Assembly (NCBI GenBank): GCA_025355115.1
Contig: JANXLO010000622.1
Coordinates: 1 to 7,162 of the forward strand
Source: Chthonomonadaceae bacterium
Lineage (GTDB): Bacteria; Armatimonadota; Chthonomonadetes; Chthonomonadales; Chthonomonadaceae
Direction: 5' to 3'
Length of the DNA stretch: 7,162 nucleotides
A model generated the notes under the pieces. That model saw only the letters and a program-made list of their open reading frames with translations. It was not told where the DNA came from and ran no database searches. The stretch's first letter is position 1, and each line of letters begins with the position of its first letter. The position numbers and the translations under genes are program-made. Positions 6,535-7,162 of this stretch are shown here, piece by piece.

Positions 6535-7162
6535 TTATTCCCATTCAATGGTGGCTGGAGGCTTTGAGCTGACATCGTATACGACTCTGTTGATGCCCCG
6601 CACTTCGTTGACTATCCTGCTGCTGACCTTCTCCAGAAGATCATAAGGCAGCCGTGCCCAGCTTGCCGTCATGAAATCTTCCGTTGTAACGGCTCTGAGG
6701 ATGACCGGGTGAGAATACGTGCGCTGATCGCCCATCACGCCTACGCTCCGAATGGGCGCGAGTACGGTAAGCGCCTGGCTGACTTCCCGATAAAGACCGG
6801 CAGCTCGCAGCTCCTCGATGAAAATGAAATCGGCATCCTGCAGGACCGCCAATCGCTCCGCGGTCACCTCCCCCAAAATACGTATCGCCAGCCCTGGCCC
6901 TGGGAAAGGATGTCGCCACACTATGCTTTCGGGAAGTCCCAACTCAGCGGCGACTGCCCTCGCTTCGTCCTTGAAAAGTAGTCGGAGCGGTTCGATCACC
7001 TTCAACGTCATGTCTGCGGGCAGACCACCTACATTGTGATGCGTCTTGATGATGACAGCCTGTTTGCTGCCCCCGCTCTCAATAACGTCGGGATAGAGTG
7101 TGCCCTGAGCGAGATAGGTCGCACCTTCGATATGTTCCGCATGCTCCTCAAAGACGCGGACA
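6535..7162 (-). CDS. guaA: GMP synthase (glutamine-hydrolysing), C-terminal part; 5' end cut off by window
   Basis: GuaA aminates XMP to GMP using ATP and ammonia from its glutaminase domain. The reading frame is open to the right edge (first full codon at 7161), giving 208 visible residues of about 510-520; the Met at 7011 is internal. The visible part is the end of the ATP-pyrophosphatase domain ([25 protein letters not shown], shown here as [18 protein letters not shown] for the key core; [11 protein letters not shown]) and the C-terminal dimerisation domain, with the signature [33 protein letters not shown] and the standard ending PPATIEWE. The glutaminase domain and P-loop lie outside. 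No frameshift is seen. hpt follows after 3 bases, which makes a two-gene purine unit for GMP supply; the promoter is outside the window. Confidence 0.98.
   Translation of the reverse strand, partial: VRVFEEHAEHIEGATYLAQGTLYPDVIESGGSKQAVIIKTHHNVGGLPADMTLKVIEPLRLLFKDEARAVAAELGLPESIVWRHPFPGPGLAIRILGEVTAERLAVLQDADFIFIEELRAAGLYREVSQALTVLAPIRSVGVMGDQRTYSHPVILRAVTTEDFMTASWARLPYDLLEKVSSRIVNEVRGINRVVYDVSSKPPATIEWE

Overview
The window looks like core-genome DNA of a mesophilic, moderately GC-rich bacterium. It holds no mobile elements, CRISPR arrays, tRNA or rRNA genes. The single-domain response regulator, the Rho plus DUF151 pair and the protein style remind me of Armatimonadota. That placement is recalled pattern, not a search result, and it is weak. 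Sigma-70-type promoters (TTGACA/TATACT, TAGACA/TATAAT with extended -10) and GGAGG-like ribosome sites fit an ordinary bacterial expression system.

Layout. The left part (about 1-3360) reads rightwards. First comes the C-terminal ~806 residues of a one-piece glycine decarboxylase (gcvP, cut by the left edge). Next is a strong promoter carrying an inverted repeat, a 137-aa stand-alone receiver-domain response regulator, and a 76-residue single-span membrane protein that starts with TTG. A hairpin with an A-rich 5' arm and a T-rich 3' arm closes this side. The right part (about 3528-7162) reads leftwards: guaA (cut by the right edge), then hpt 3 bases later, then a ~400-base gap holding a promoter and long leader for rho, then rho, then a DUF151/bifunctional-nuclease-family gene, closed by a perfect 11-bp hairpin. 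The two sides converge in a non-coding strip at about 3296-3598.

How the genes fit together. guaA-hpt is a purine unit: GMP made from XMP, and IMP/GMP made from salvaged bases. rho and the DUF151 gene look like a second unit. rho has its own promoter just past the hpt stop and a ~350-nt leader that begins with a C-rich, G-poor stretch and carries hairpins, a layout suited to Rho-dependent autogenous attenuation. The response regulator has no output domain and no kinase beside it; its only partner within the same apparent transcript is the small membrane protein, whose role is unknown.

No clearly new multi-gene system is visible. The points most worth a second look are the rho leader, the response regulator/small membrane protein pair with its promoter-overlapping inverted repeat, and the altered motif in the DUF151 protein.
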